Below, in pieces: positions 16,536 to 25,886 of a stretch of 64,000 bases of DNA (position 1 is its first letter; the number at the start of each line of letters is the position of its first letter). This stretch comes from Palsa-1400 sp036501625. GTDB taxonomy: Bacteria > Verrucomicrobiota > Verrucomicrobiia > Limisphaerales > Palsa-1400. The stretch is taken from NCBI GenBank assembly GCA_036501625.1, contig DASXZY010000061.1:41690-105689 (forward strand), given 5' to 3'. The notes under the pieces were generated by a model, which was given only the letters and a program-made list of their open reading frames with translations, had not been told where the DNA came from and did no database searches. Both the position numbers and the translations under genes were made by a program.

Positions 16536-18143
16536 TCACAGTGGCGTTCGCGAAAATTGCAGGAATTCCGTCAAGCGGGCGACCCAGCGGCCGACAATGG
16601 GCGCGCGCTTGTTAAACATGGCCGGATCCACCAACCCAAATCCCAGGAGCGAAATCCCCAAGCCCACCCCGCCGGTCAGCGACGGCAAACCCATGGCCAG
16701 CGTCCTGCGCAACAGGCCGGTCACCGGCACAGCCGCCGTCACCCGCTGGCCGACTAAAATAAAACCTGCCATGACCGCCGAGGCGACGCAGATTTTGCTG
16801 GCAGGAACCAATACCGACTTGAATCCGATGCTTCCCATCTTACGATGCAACAAGTACCACAGGATAAATGGGCTGATGGAATACGCAAGAGAGCGGCCCA
16901 CCGGTATCCCGTACACTCCCAACGCGTGGGACAGGCAAAGGCTGGCGGTCACGTAGGTCGCGGCCGAAATCACCGATCCCATCAATGGCGTGCGAGTGTT
17001 GTGCTGGGCAAAAAAGGGAAGCTCCATCATGCCCCAGATGCGGCCCATCAGCATGTAGGGGATCATCAGCAACATGATCGTGGAAACCAGGGTGGTGTCC
17101 GCGGCGGAGAATTTTTGCCGTTGATAAAGGAATGCAATCAGAGGCTGATGCATCAGCCCCAGCCAGACCGAGAGCGGGATGGTCACAAGGAGCAACAAGT
17201 AAAGAACGTGCTGCAAATTCTTTTTGACGCCGTCCATGTCATTTTTGGCGAAACTGGCGGTGACGGTCGGCATGGCGGCAATGACGATGCTGGCCGGAAG
17301 CAGGCCCGCGAAGGAATCAATGATGCGCGTGCCCAATCTAAGCGCGGTCACGTTTCCAGCGCCGAGAGCGGAGCAGAGCGTGTTATTCAGCCCCTCCACG
17401 CACACGGAACACATCTGCCCCGCCAGCGGGTAAAGCATAAGTTTGCCCGCGTAAATGACGTCGGGATTGGTAAGGCTGAAAGCCGGGCGGTAACGGTAGC
17501 CTTTCTTTCGCAAAATAGAATAATAGATCGCGATCTGGCAGATGACGGACACGAATGTGCCGAAAATCAGGGCCTTGACGCCGAATTTCCGGCCAAGCAA
17601 AAGCAAAAAGCCAATTTTGAAGCAGTTCTCGAAAAACTTCATCGCGCCCGACCACCCGAAAATTCCGAAGCATTGCATGGCCGCCCGCATAACCGTTATG
17701 GGAAAGTACAATGGAAGAATGCAGAACAGGCAGATGCTCAACAGATTGGCCAGATGCAATTCCTGGGCCGTCGTGCCGAGTGCCTGGGCGTGAATGATGA
17801 GCGGTGAAATAGCCACCCCCACCCCGCAAATCGCCACCGCCACAACCAGGCCCGCGGTCATAATCAGGCTCAGGTAGCGCCAGGCTTCCTCTTCGCCGTG
17901 CTTTTCCTTCCTGGCGATGAAGAGCGCCTGCACCACGCGGGTGGACTGCAGCGACATGATGGTGATGAGAACCGTCGGAATCGTAAACGAGATGTAATAC
18001 GCGTCCGTCTGCCAGCCCAGGCCGAAGAAGGCGCTGACAATCGCATCGAGCACCACGCCGGTGCCCATCCCCATTACCGCCGTGCTCACGCTGGTGAAAG
18101 CATGGCGCCCGATCTTGGAATTCCCTTTGAAACTTTGGCTCAT
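16536..18143 (-). CDS. MurJ/MviN-like lipid-linked oligosaccharide flippase
   Basis: The start at 18143 (MSQSFKGNSKIGRHAF) gives 535 aa, the usual length for this MOP-superfamily exporter. About 14 hydrophobic segments are visible. The N-terminal features (FFGLGWQTDAYYISFTIPTVL) and the mid-protein loop LRLGTRIIDSFAGLLPASIVIAAMPTVT follow the MurJ pattern. In an EPS locus that otherwise lacks a Wzx, it is the likely flippase for the lipid-linked repeat unit. A true MurJ role in peptidoglycan synthesis is possible but less likely here. Confidence 0.8.
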   Translation of the reverse strand: MSQSFKGNSKIGRHAFTSVSTAVMGMGTGVVLDAIVSAFFGLGWQTDAYYISFTIPTVLITIMSLQSTRVVQALFIARKEKHGEEEAWRYLSLIMTAGLVVAVAICGVGVAISPLIIHAQALGTTAQELHLANLLSICLFCILPLYFPITVMRAAMQCFGIFGWSGAMKFFENCFKIGFLLLLGRKFGVKALIFGTFVSVICQIAIYYSILRKKGYRYRPAFSLTNPDVIYAGKLMLYPLAGQMCSVCVEGLNNTLCSALGAGNVTALRLGTRIIDSFAGLLPASIVIAAMPTVTASFAKNDMDGVKKNLQHVLYLLLLVTIPLSVWLGLMHQPLIAFLYQRQKFSAADTTLVSTIMLLMIPYMLMGRIWGMMELPFFAQHNTRTPLMGSVISAATYVTASLCLSHALGVYGIPVGRSLAYSISPFILWYLLHRKMGSIGFKSVLVPASKICVASAVMAGFILVGQRVTAAVPVTGLLRRTLAMGLPSLTGGVGLGISLLGFGLVDPAMFNKRAPIVGRWVARLTEFLQFSRTPL

Positions 18144-18151
18144 TAAATTTT

Positions 18152-19108
18152 TTAAAACTTCGGCGACTCCGAGGCCCTGAGAGACGGCACGGCATTCTCC
18201 GCTGCGCTGGGAGCATGGGGCAGGCTTGCGATAGGCAGAACCTTGCCCGTCGCGCGCCGGGATAACATGGCCCACAAGCCCGAAGTCTTGACCAGCAGTT
18301 CGCTGATGGAGCCATCGTCTTGCAATGGGATGCGCTTTAACTCAAAGAGTTCCGTTGAGCCGGTATTGAACCCAGGCTCCAAGGTCAGGGCGCAACGATA
18401 ACCAGCCTGGCGCGCGCATTGCATATCACGCGGCGAATAATCGCCATTGGGATAGGCCAGAGCGTTGATTTGAAGCTGGAAATCCTTTTCCAACACGGTT
18501 TTGCAATCGCTGATTTCCCGCTCGGCCGCGGCATCCTCGCAGTTGGGCAAAATGGGATGATGGACGGTGTGCGCCTGGAAATCCACCCGCGGTTTGAGCT
18601 GCTCGATTTCGTCCCGCGATAGCGCCTGGCGGTCAGCGTATTCCTGGTCGGTTCGATAGCCTTTGTAAAGAAGAAATCTCAGGCGTTCCGAATCGGTCAT
18701 TTTCTTGCAAGCCTCGGCTTCCTGGGAGCCTTGAGTGTGGCGCCACCAAAAATGGCGGTGAGTTCCCACGATGCCGCTGCAGAGGAAAATGGTCACAGGA
18801 ATCTTTAATTCGTCCAGCACCGGCGCGAGTTCAAAATTGCTTTGGTGCCCGTCATCCAGCGTGATAATCAGCGGCCGGGACGGCAATCGGTCGAACGTCC
18901 CTTCCGTCCGAGCCTTCAAATAATCGGCCAGGGCAATGATATGATAGCGCCTTTGCAAGGCGGCAAAGTGCGCCCTGGCCAGAGCGGCCGGCGGCGCGTG
19001 GTAAACCACAATCGTGACTTTGTTCTTCTGCGTGATTTGGCGCAAAAGAAACGGCAGCCCCGAATAGCGCAAAAGCGCGAAGGCCAGATTTCGCATGTGC
19101 CCGCGCAT
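18152..19108 (-). CDS. Polysaccharide deacetylase (NodB/CE4 family)
   Basis: The start is the ATG at 19106-19108, overlapping the stop of the upstream glycosyltransferase by one base (TGATG). This gives 318 aa. The NodB motif 1 is LIITLDDGHQSNF (catalytic and metal Asp pair), motif 2 is AHTVHHP, and LAYPNGDYSP corresponds to motif 3. CE4 enzymes remove N- or O-acetyl groups from polysaccharides with a divalent metal. No clear signal peptide was seen, though a hydrophobic patch lies near residues 5-15. Confidence 0.85.
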   Translation of the reverse strand: MRGHMRNLAFALLRYSGLPFLLRQITQKNKVTIVVYHAPPAALARAHFAALQRRYHIIALADYLKARTEGTFDRLPSRPLIITLDDGHQSNFELAPVLDELKIPVTIFLCSGIVGTHRHFWWRHTQGSQEAEACKKMTDSERLRFLLYKGYRTDQEYADRQALSRDEIEQLKPRVDFQAHTVHHPILPNCEDAAAEREISDCKTVLEKDFQLQINALAYPNGDYSPRDMQCARQAGYRCALTLEPGFNTGSTELFELKRIPLQDDGSISELLVKTSGLWAMLSRRATGKVLPIASLPHAPSAAENAVPSLRASESPKF

Positions 19109-20151
19109 CAGTGATGGTGATGATGTCCGCAGCCGCACTTGGGCCGGCGTTTGTCGATGGCTTTATGGTACACGCGCACGATGGCTTCGGCCGTAAGGCG
19201 CTGGCTGTAGCGTTGCATGGCCGCGCGACCGTCGAATACAAATCCATCGGGCGGAAACAGAACGCGCTTAAGGCCGGCGGCCAGCGAGACCGGGGTTTGC
19301 TCCATCACTTCGACACCGGCAATGCCGCGCACGATGTCCCGCACGTCGCCGACATCCGTGCTTACGACCGGAAGATTGCACGCCAGCGCTTCTTTGACAG
19401 CGGTCGGCGACCCTTCCGAGTCGGAACAGAGAATCATCGAGTCAGCCGCGCCATAGTGCCAGGGCATCTCGCGGAAATGAACTTTTGAAACGGTGATCAA
19501 TTCGACTTCCGGCTTTTCAGCCGCCAATTGCCGGACAGCCTCGCTCGCGATATCGAAACGCTTGACGCCTCGGGCGGTATTGAAAGGGAACAGCACGTAT
19601 TTTCGTTTCGGGTCCAATCCCAATTTCTGGCGCGCTTCGAGGCGCGGCTTGGGTGCGAAAAGTTCGAGGTCCACCCCGCATGGAATAATATCTCCAGGGA
19701 TGCGTTGCGCGATCTTCTCACTGACCACGATGGTGGCATCGGCCATTTTGCCAACGCATCGGCTGATGAAGGGCTGGACGCGCCCCACCAAGGCGTCGCT
19801 GCCGTGCATGGTGACGACCATAGGCACGCCATGCCGGGCCAGCGTCGAAATGCCGGTCAAGCCGTAATGAGCATGCAGGACGTCGTAATGTTCGCGGCCA
19901 GTGCGCCGAAAAACTTCGCCAGCCGCTTTCAGGTACTCGAACTTGGAGCGGTAACTGGGAAAATCCAGAACGTCCACCGTGTGGCCCATGGCCTGCAATT
20001 GTTCAACTTGATGCATGACGAAAGCCCCGGAGCCTTCGTTGCCAGGCCGGGGATACATCGCGGTGACGACAAGAATCTTCAGCGCGCCGTTATTCGAAGC
20101 GGCGGGCGCAGACGCGCGTTTCAAGTCCTGGGTTGGCATTAACTCTGGCAT
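19108..20151 (-). CDS. Family 4 glycosyltransferase with a natural His5 tail
   Basis: The start at 20151 (MPELMPTQD) gives 347 aa, and the longer frame to 20364 is rejected as it runs into the preceding gene. GT-B features are ILVVTAMYPRPGNEGSGAFV, LHAHYGLTG, VTMHGSDAL, IIPCGVDLELFAP and the acceptor/donor segment DSEGSPTAVKEALACNLPVV with its EAL glutamate. It probably adds one sugar to the lipid-linked repeat. The last residues are CGCGHHHHH before the stop. This looks like an engineered tag but is natural coding sequence, overlapped by the next gene's start. Confidence 0.85.
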   Translation of the reverse strand: MPELMPTQDLKRASAPAASNNGALKILVVTAMYPRPGNEGSGAFVMHQVEQLQAMGHTVDVLDFPSYRSKFEYLKAAGEVFRRTGREHYDVLHAHYGLTGISTLARHGVPMVVTMHGSDALVGRVQPFISRCVGKMADATIVVSEKIAQRIPGDIIPCGVDLELFAPKPRLEARQKLGLDPKRKYVLFPFNTARGVKRFDIASEAVRQLAAEKPEVELITVSKVHFREMPWHYGAADSMILCSDSEGSPTAVKEALACNLPVVSTDVGDVRDIVRGIAGVEVMEQTPVSLAAGLKRVLFPPDGFVFDGRAAMQRYSQRLTAEAIVRVYHKAIDKRRPKCGCGHHHHH

Positions 20152-20173
20152 ATCAAAACTCGGAAATTGCAAT

Positions 20174-21565
20174 TCAGGGCTTTCGCGGGTCTTTCCTGAA
20201 AGCGAAGTGGTCCGTGCGAAACGGCACGGCTGGAAGGCCTTCGCGGTTCTCCAGGTTGGCGACTGGGCAGTCCGCCCAGGCATAGCGGACAGCCACGGGA
20301 TGGGGCACCGCCGGGCTGCTGACCACGACCTTATCCCCTTGAATTTGCGCGTTCGCGTACACAAATTTTCGATTGGAACCGCTCACGGCAAAGCCGGCAA
20401 GTTTTTCTCCGCCGGCCGCCAGACCACTGCCCGTGCCGTCAAAGGAGAGGATCATCTTGCTGCCATCCGTTTCCATGCTGTGAAAGAGCGGCCCGGAGAA
20501 AGTGATTTTTTCACCATAAGCCAAGGCTCTGGCTTCCAAGGCGAGGCGCTGGCCTACGGGCCTCTTTTTTGTGGGATGGATGGTGGCTGGGTCGCCGACG
20601 TCGGTCGTGACGACCAGGCCCACGGCGGGGAGTTCTTTGGCGACCAAGCTTTGTGCCTCGCGCAGTTCAGCTTCAGGACTTTCGGCTGGCTGTTCCTTGA
20701 TAGGCTTAAACGGAGCAATCTGCACGATCAGGAATGGGAAATTGCCCAAGCCCCAGTCCTGGCGCCACGAATTGATCATATCAGAGAGCCGGAGGTGATA
20801 CGGCAGCGCGCGGCCAAGCCCGACGTTGGCTTCGCCTTGGTACCAAGCGGCGCCTTTGATGCCAAATGGAATCAGCGGGGCGATCATGCCGTTGAATAGC
20901 TCCGAGGGATGCCACGGGCGAGGAGCCGACTCTGTCGACGCAATGGTTTTCGGATCCATCCACGACTCGATGGGCGAACCGCCCCACGAGGACTGAATAA
21001 GGCCGACGGGCACGCCGCGCGCCTTCTGCAAATCACGCCCGAAATAATAACCGACTGCTGAAAAATTGCCGGCCTCCCGCGGCGTGCAATGTTTCCAAGC
21101 CAGCTTAATGTCGTCCATGGGATGTTCCGCCTTCAACCTAGGCACGACCAGCAGGCGGATCATAGCGTTCGTCGCCGCATCGATGTCGGGTTGCGCGTCC
21201 GCTGCCCGCTGCAAGTCAAAGCCCATGTTGGACTGGCCGCTGCACAGCCAGACTTCGCCCACCAAAACATCCTCGACGACCACCGAGTTCTTGCCGGAGA
21301 CCGTCAGCGTGTCGGGTCCGCCCGGGGCCAAATTGTCCAATGCGACCATCCATTTTCCGTTCCTAGCCACGGTGGCCCATTCGTGTCCGCGAAAAGTGAT
21401 TTTCACCTGCTCGCCATCGTCAGCCCAGCCCCACACGCGGGCCGCGGAGCCTTGCTGCAAGACCATGCCGTTGGAAAAAAGCGCGGGCAGGCGAACGCCG
21501 GCGCGAATGGTCGCGGGACAAACCGCCGCAAGAGCCAAGACCAGGAATTTCGCGGGCCAATTCAT
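20174..21565 (-). CDS. Sialate O-acetylesterase-like (SASA) carbohydrate esterase
   Basis: 463 aa with a signal peptide (MNWPAKFLVLALAAVCPATIRAG). The SGNH-type esterase motifs are LCSGQSNMGF (nucleophile Ser), GAAWYQGEANVG, and DVGDPATIHPTKK (catalytic Asp and His). The start was set at the ATG at 21565, 3 bp from the methyltransferase stop. This is probably a periplasmic or secreted enzyme that removes O-acetyl groups from the polymer or from foreign glycans. Its place within the EPS operon favours a polymer-modifying role. Confidence 0.85.
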   Translation of the reverse strand: MNWPAKFLVLALAAVCPATIRAGVRLPALFSNGMVLQQGSAARVWGWADDGEQVKITFRGHEWATVARNGKWMVALDNLAPGGPDTLTVSGKNSVVVEDVLVGEVWLCSGQSNMGFDLQRAADAQPDIDAATNAMIRLLVVPRLKAEHPMDDIKLAWKHCTPREAGNFSAVGYYFGRDLQKARGVPVGLIQSSWGGSPIESWMDPKTIASTESAPRPWHPSELFNGMIAPLIPFGIKGAAWYQGEANVGLGRALPYHLRLSDMINSWRQDWGLGNFPFLIVQIAPFKPIKEQPAESPEAELREAQSLVAKELPAVGLVVTTDVGDPATIHPTKKRPVGQRLALEARALAYGEKITFSGPLFHSMETDGSKMILSFDGTGSGLAAGGEKLAGFAVSGSNRKFVYANAQIQGDKVVVSSPAVPHPVAVRYAWADCPVANLENREGLPAVPFRTDHFAFRKDPRKP

Positions 21566-21568
21566 CAA

Positions 21569-22417
21569 CTATTTCCAACCTGCCATTCGAATTTCCAAAA
21601 GGGGCCGCAAGGGCGGCTTGCGGGTCAGTGCGAATCGAAGGCCGAAAGGCAGCGAATCCAAAACACCCTCCATCGTTTTGAGCGAAAACTGCGGCACGGA
21701 AAAATAATGCCCTCTGGCTCCCACATAGGAACAGGTCTTGCGAAATCCAATCTGCCGGAAAATGGCCGCCAATTCGATGGTCGTATATTCTTTCATGTGA
21801 AACCCAGTGGCGACCTTGTCAAAGAAACGTGAAATGTCGTGCGGGCCGCTCAGGCGGTTGGGAACAACGCACAAATAAACCCCGCCCGGCGCCAAGGCCC
21901 GGTAGATGCCGCTCAACTGTTCAATCGCGTCTTCTGGATGAACATGTTCCATGACTTGGTGGCTGTAGGCCACATTGATGCTTCCAGGTTCAACAGGGAT
22001 TTCGATGCCGTCGAATATCCTGATTTCCATGTTGGGAGGCAGGTCATTGCGGCTGGCCATTTCTTGAGACACGTCCAGCGAGATCACGCGCTTGACTTTG
22101 GCGGATGCTTGCATGGACAGGATGCATGAACCGGCTCCCACCTCCAAAAAAACCACATCCTTATGCAGAAGGCCGCCCAAGAGGCCCATTTGGGCTTGGA
22201 CGCCCCGGTAATGGCGGGCTTCCTCGCCGGTCATTTCTTTGCGTTTGAGCAGCGGATGGTCTTTGACTCGCTTGTAAAGTTCATCGTAGAGCCTGCCGTA
22301 CATCGCGCGCCGTTCTTTCGGAGTTGCGCGGCGCAACTGGTCGGCCAGGTCCTTTTCCACTTCGTAGTGGAAGCGGAGTTGCTCGGGAGTGCGTTGCGGT
22401 TTGGCTGTGTTTGCCAT
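21569..22417 (-). CDS. SAM-dependent class I methyltransferase
   Basis: 282 aa. The Rossmann methyltransferase core is visible: motif I VVFLEVGAGSCILS, motif II RVISLDVSQEM, and the MT11-type segment VAYSHQVMEHVHPEDA followed by LAPGGVYLCVVPN. The substrate is unknown. In this setting sugar O-methylation of the repeat unit is a reasonable inference. It is soluble and without a signal peptide. The gene lies 39 bp after the frameshifted acyltransferase. Confidence 0.8.
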   Translation of the reverse strand: MANTAKPQRTPEQLRFHYEVEKDLADQLRRATPKERRAMYGRLYDELYKRVKDHPLLKRKEMTGEEARHYRGVQAQMGLLGGLLHKDVVFLEVGAGSCILSMQASAKVKRVISLDVSQEMASRNDLPPNMEIRIFDGIEIPVEPGSINVAYSHQVMEHVHPEDAIEQLSGIYRALAPGGVYLCVVPNRLSGPHDISRFFDKVATGFHMKEYTTIELAAIFRQIGFRKTCSYVGARGHYFSVPQFSLKTMEGVLDSLPFGLRFALTRKPPLRPLLEIRMAGWK

Positions 22418-22456
22418 ATGACAATATTGGTTATGCTGGCCCGTTCTTTTTCGTCA

Positions 22457-23516
22457 TCAGCCAAAAGCGAAGTGGTAAGCTGAATCGACCCAAGAACTGC
22501 GCCGGCGACAATAACGGACGGCGCAACAAAGGCCAACCAAGAACGCAACCGCAATGAAAAAGGGCGCCAGGCCCTGTGTCTTCATGAGCGGCTTTAACAG
22601 CCGGGTGCGGCTCAGCACCTGAAAAAGACAGATGTGCGCCAGATAGGCAAACAGCGAGTACTGGCCCAGCAGAAGCACCACCCAGGAGATGGGGCCTTGT
22701 GTTTTCAGCCTCGAGGCCCACGCGTAGAAAGCCCCCAACACACAGGTGATGCCGAACGCGTAGATCAAAGCATTGTCCCGCCCCCAGGCGGTAATCACGA
22801 CCATGTAGAAAACAGCTCCCGCCGCCAGGCCGGCCAGCCACTCCCAGCCGAGCGCCAGCGGCGAACCGCGGCGGCTCACGCTCAAGCCAAGGGAAATGCC
22901 AACCAGGCCCATCGCCAGATTCCGCGCGTTGTAGGTTTCATCCGCCACCATGCAGAAGCCCAAAAGCAAAACTGTCAAAACCCATGAGACCCGCTTTATG
23001 GGCTGGACCCACACCAGCAAGCCAATGACAAATTGCGTGTAAGCTATCGGCAAAAGAATCGGAAAGGCAGCCAAATCCTTGCGCCCAACCACGAGTATCG
23101 AACCAATATTGGTCACGAATTGGGTTACGCCGAACGTTTTGCCCTTGCCATTGCCGCCGACAAATACTTCCACCGCCAAATTGGCCAGCAAAAAGACCAG
23201 CGCAATTCTGAGGCCTCTCGCCAAGGACTTTCGCGAAATCTCCGCGCAGGTCGATCGAGTATTTTGAACTAGGAGATAGGCAGCCAGAAAACCAGCGGCA
23301 AAAACGAACCCTCCTGTGACAAAATCCACATACCGAATCAGCCAGTGCCGATGGCCGGGATTGAAATAGGACAAGCTGTGGTGGGTCACCATTGATCAGG
23401 ACCAAAATGCCTTTCAAGTAGTCAAAGCCGGGATCGCGCCTTTTCGGGGGGGCGCCGCCGGCCGCCGCGTTTTTTTGCGCAGGCGCGGTCATGGATGGCA
23501 CAGGCTGTTGATTCAT
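22457..23516 (-). pseudogene. Membrane acyltransferase (OpgC/acyltransferase-3-like), interrupted by a frameshift
   Basis: Two frames together make one membrane protein. The first starts at 23516, coupled by ATGA to the upstream glycosyltransferase, and reads RDPGFDYLKGILVLI. The second begins at 23392 as MVTHHSLSYFNPGHRHW and runs about 310 aa through some ten hydrophobic segments. The two would be continuous (KGILVLI-MVTHHSL) if a single base were removed around 23392-23396. Such proteins transfer acyl groups to glycans across the membrane. The shift may be a sequencing error, a recent inactivation, or programmed. The second frame has its own ATG, so a shortened product is possible. Confidence 0.7.
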
Positions 23517-24631
23517 GACGCCAAAGCGCGGTAAATCTCGAGCGTATTGTCCGCCAGTTGTTCGAGCGAAAAGCGCTGCCTGACTTTTTCGCGGGCCGCT
23601 TCACCCATGCGCGAGGCGCGGGAGCCATTGTCCAGCAGCCATTCGATTTTCTCGGCCACCGCCGCCGGATTGGAGGGCGGGACCAGGAAACCATCCTCGC
23701 CTTGCGTGACCAACTCGCTGCTGCCGCCGCCATCGGTGACAACCACCGGCTTGCCCGCCGCCATGAATTCCATGACGGAGTTGGAGATGCCTTCGGTAAA
23801 AGTGCAAAGCAGCCCCATGTCCATTTGTTTGACAAGTTTTTCGACATCCTTGCGGGGGCCGAGAAAGCGGATATTCGGCTCATTCGCGGCCAATTGCTGG
23901 CAATCTGCCAGATTTTTTCCGCCGCCGACCGCCACGAAAATGACATCCTTGCGTTTGGACAAGACCATTTGGGCCGCTCTAATAAAGGTTGGGAAATCCT
24001 TGTAGTCGTTAAACTCGGCCACCATGCCGGCCACTTTGCGGCCGCCCAGATCGAACCCAAGGCCATCCGCGCCGGCAGCCGCGCGAGTCTCAAAGCGCTC
24101 CATGTCAAATCCGTTGTAAACAACATGATTGCCCGGCGCGTCATGCCGCCAGCCGCGGCTTGCAAAGCCAGCTTTGCTGTTGCCCACGCGGGCATCGGCC
24201 AAACGCAAAAGCGCCTTATGGCATTTCCAGCGAAATCCTGTTTCCGAAAAGGCGTTGCGGATGGTCCCATTGACCAGCTTGACGCCCATCATCCGCGCGG
24301 CCGGCATGGCATAAAACATTCCCATGCTGCTGTTGGTATGAAGGATTTGCGGACGAAATCGGCGCAAAAGACCGGCCAGCCGCGGAAAAATCGAAGGATC
24401 CCACCGCGTTTTGCGGAGCAAATAAACCAGCGGCACGCCCAAGGCCTCCACATCCGGCACATAGAATTGCTCCGTTCCCATCGTCACGACCACGTTTTCC
24501 ACGCCCTTCGCGCGCAAGCCCTTCAACAGTTCCACCGCCTGGCGTTCTTTGCCACCCACGCGCAAGCTGTCGAGCAGATGCAGGACGCAAATCGGCCTCC
24601 GGGCGGAGGAAGTCTGGACCGGGGCCGGCAT
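23513..24631 (-). CDS. Family 4 glycosyltransferase
   Basis: The start at 24631 (MPAPVQTSSARRPICVLHL) gives 372 aa. A GTG at 24637 or the frame from 24682 are alternatives, but the latter overlaps the preceding gene. GT-B pattern: LLDSLRVGGKERQAVELL at the N-terminus, HTNSSMGMF, NHVVYNGFDMERF, then GISNSVMEFMAAGKPVVVTD with the nucleotide-sugar-binding Glu. The stop overlaps the next start as ATGA. Likely role is transfer of one sugar to the growing repeat unit on the inner face of the membrane. Confidence 0.85.
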   Translation of the reverse strand: MPAPVQTSSARRPICVLHLLDSLRVGGKERQAVELLKGLRAKGVENVVVTMGTEQFYVPDVEALGVPLVYLLRKTRWDPSIFPRLAGLLRRFRPQILHTNSSMGMFYAMPAARMMGVKLVNGTIRNAFSETGFRWKCHKALLRLADARVGNSKAGFASRGWRHDAPGNHVVYNGFDMERFETRAAAGADGLGFDLGGRKVAGMVAEFNDYKDFPTFIRAAQMVLSKRKDVIFVAVGGGKNLADCQQLAANEPNIRFLGPRKDVEKLVKQMDMGLLCTFTEGISNSVMEFMAAGKPVVVTDGGGSSELVTQGEDGFLVPPSNPAAVAEKIEWLLDNGSRASRMGEAAREKVRQRFSLEQLADNTLEIYRALAS

Positions 24632-24638
24632 GCTCACG

Positions 24639-25886
24639 TCAGAAGGAGATGCGCAGCTCACAGTCTTCGGCTGGGACGTCAATTAAAAATGAAGATGCGC
24701 CATGATTCGCGGCCGCGGGCCGGTGGCGCCAGGCCAAAGCACGCGAGGAACCGGCGCTCCGGCATTCGCATTGCTTGGGAGCGATCTTGCTCTCGAGGTT
24801 CAGCGTCAATGTTGTCGGGCCGTATCGCTTGGCGTCGTAACCGCATCGCACGCGCGCCGAGGTCAATTTGCCCTCGTGACGGACGTCGATGGCGGTTTGG
24901 CGGCGGGCTTCGCAGTAGGCTGCGAGGCCGCCCATGGTGACCGGCCAGAGTTTTCCTTCCTTCTTCAACTCCGCCATGTGCCGGATGATGCCGCAAAACT
25001 CGCGCTCAAAGAACTCCGTGGGATCGGACGGATGAAACCAGATATGAAAGGCGGCGCGGCGCTCGCAGGCCGCTTCCAGCAGAATTCGCGCCTTGTCAAT
25101 ATAATCGTAATATTTGCCGCGGCGGAAATTCATCGTTTCATAAAGTTTGTAAACGCCGTGCGGGGTGGCTTCAGGATAGGAAAGCTTGATGCGCCGGTCG
25201 CGGTGCCGGACCGCCGTCAACCCGAGGCCGCCGAGCAGGTCCAGGTAGTGATGGCCCATGTTATTGAAGGGATAGACCAGCGAGCGCAACGGAAGTCCCA
25301 GCGGCTCCATCACACTGCGGCAGGCCTCTATTTCGCTGCGCACCAGTTCGGGCGTTGAAGTATCGGCCGAGAAATCAATGTGGCTGAAGGTGTGAGAGCC
25401 GATTTCGTGCCGGGCCTTGCTGGCGTGGATCATTTCAATCAAATCGGGCGCGTACCAATGCGGGTCGCGCTCCCGGTCGGCGCAGGGGTCGTGGCGGTAC
25501 CAATCGCCTTCCCAACGGAGATTTTTCGGCGGGCGCGGCATTTCGGCGTGGGCTTTGCCGGAGGAAGCGCGCTGGCAGCGTTCCAAAAAAAGATGGCCGA
25601 CGGTGGCCCACGTTATCGGAATATCCTGCTCCTCCAATTGGCGCACGATCAGCGGCACATTGCGCCGCTCGGCCACTGCCAGGGCCGTGCGCTCCGCCTC
25701 GCTCCGCCCGCGAAAAGCCCACGCGATTTCAAAATCCGCCGAAAGGGTTGCCGCAGCCAGCGCGCCGCCTGCAAAAGCCTCCACTTCGATATTGTCAAAC
25801 CGCGCCGGCGGGGGCAGCAGGCCGGGAACGAAGTGGGACTTGATCTGCAGGATTGACTTAAGAAGAAGCTTTTTCGCCGTCTTCAT
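24639..25886 (-). CDS. Polysaccharide deacetylase family protein
   Basis: 415 aa. NodB-like elements are ATLSADFEIAWAF at the N-terminus, the metal motif HEIGSHTFSHIDF near residue 170, LVYPFNNMGHHY, and FHIWFHPSD near the C-terminal end of the barrel. The family removes acetyl groups or acts on related glycan bonds. The last 90 residues look like an added beta-rich region. It starts inside the end of the O-antigen-ligase gene (29-bp overlap), which suggests tight cotranslation. No signal peptide is obvious. Confidence 0.75.
   Translation of the reverse strand: MKTAKKLLLKSILQIKSHFVPGLLPPPARFDNIEVEAFAGGALAAATLSADFEIAWAFRGRSEAERTALAVAERRNVPLIVRQLEEQDIPITWATVGHLFLERCQRASSGKAHAEMPRPPKNLRWEGDWYRHDPCADRERDPHWYAPDLIEMIHASKARHEIGSHTFSHIDFSADTSTPELVRSEIEACRSVMEPLGLPLRSLVYPFNNMGHHYLDLLGGLGLTAVRHRDRRIKLSYPEATPHGVYKLYETMNFRRGKYYDYIDKARILLEAACERRAAFHIWFHPSDPTEFFEREFCGIIRHMAELKKEGKLWPVTMGGLAAYCEARRQTAIDVRHEGKLTSARVRCGYDAKRYGPTTLTLNLESKIAPKQCECRSAGSSRALAWRHRPAAANHGASSFLIDVPAEDCELRISF

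Noticed and set aside
19108..19125. His tail as vector or cloning contamination
   Set aside because: The tail is followed directly by a native overlapping start codon of the next operon gene, and flanking sequence is continuous with the cluster.
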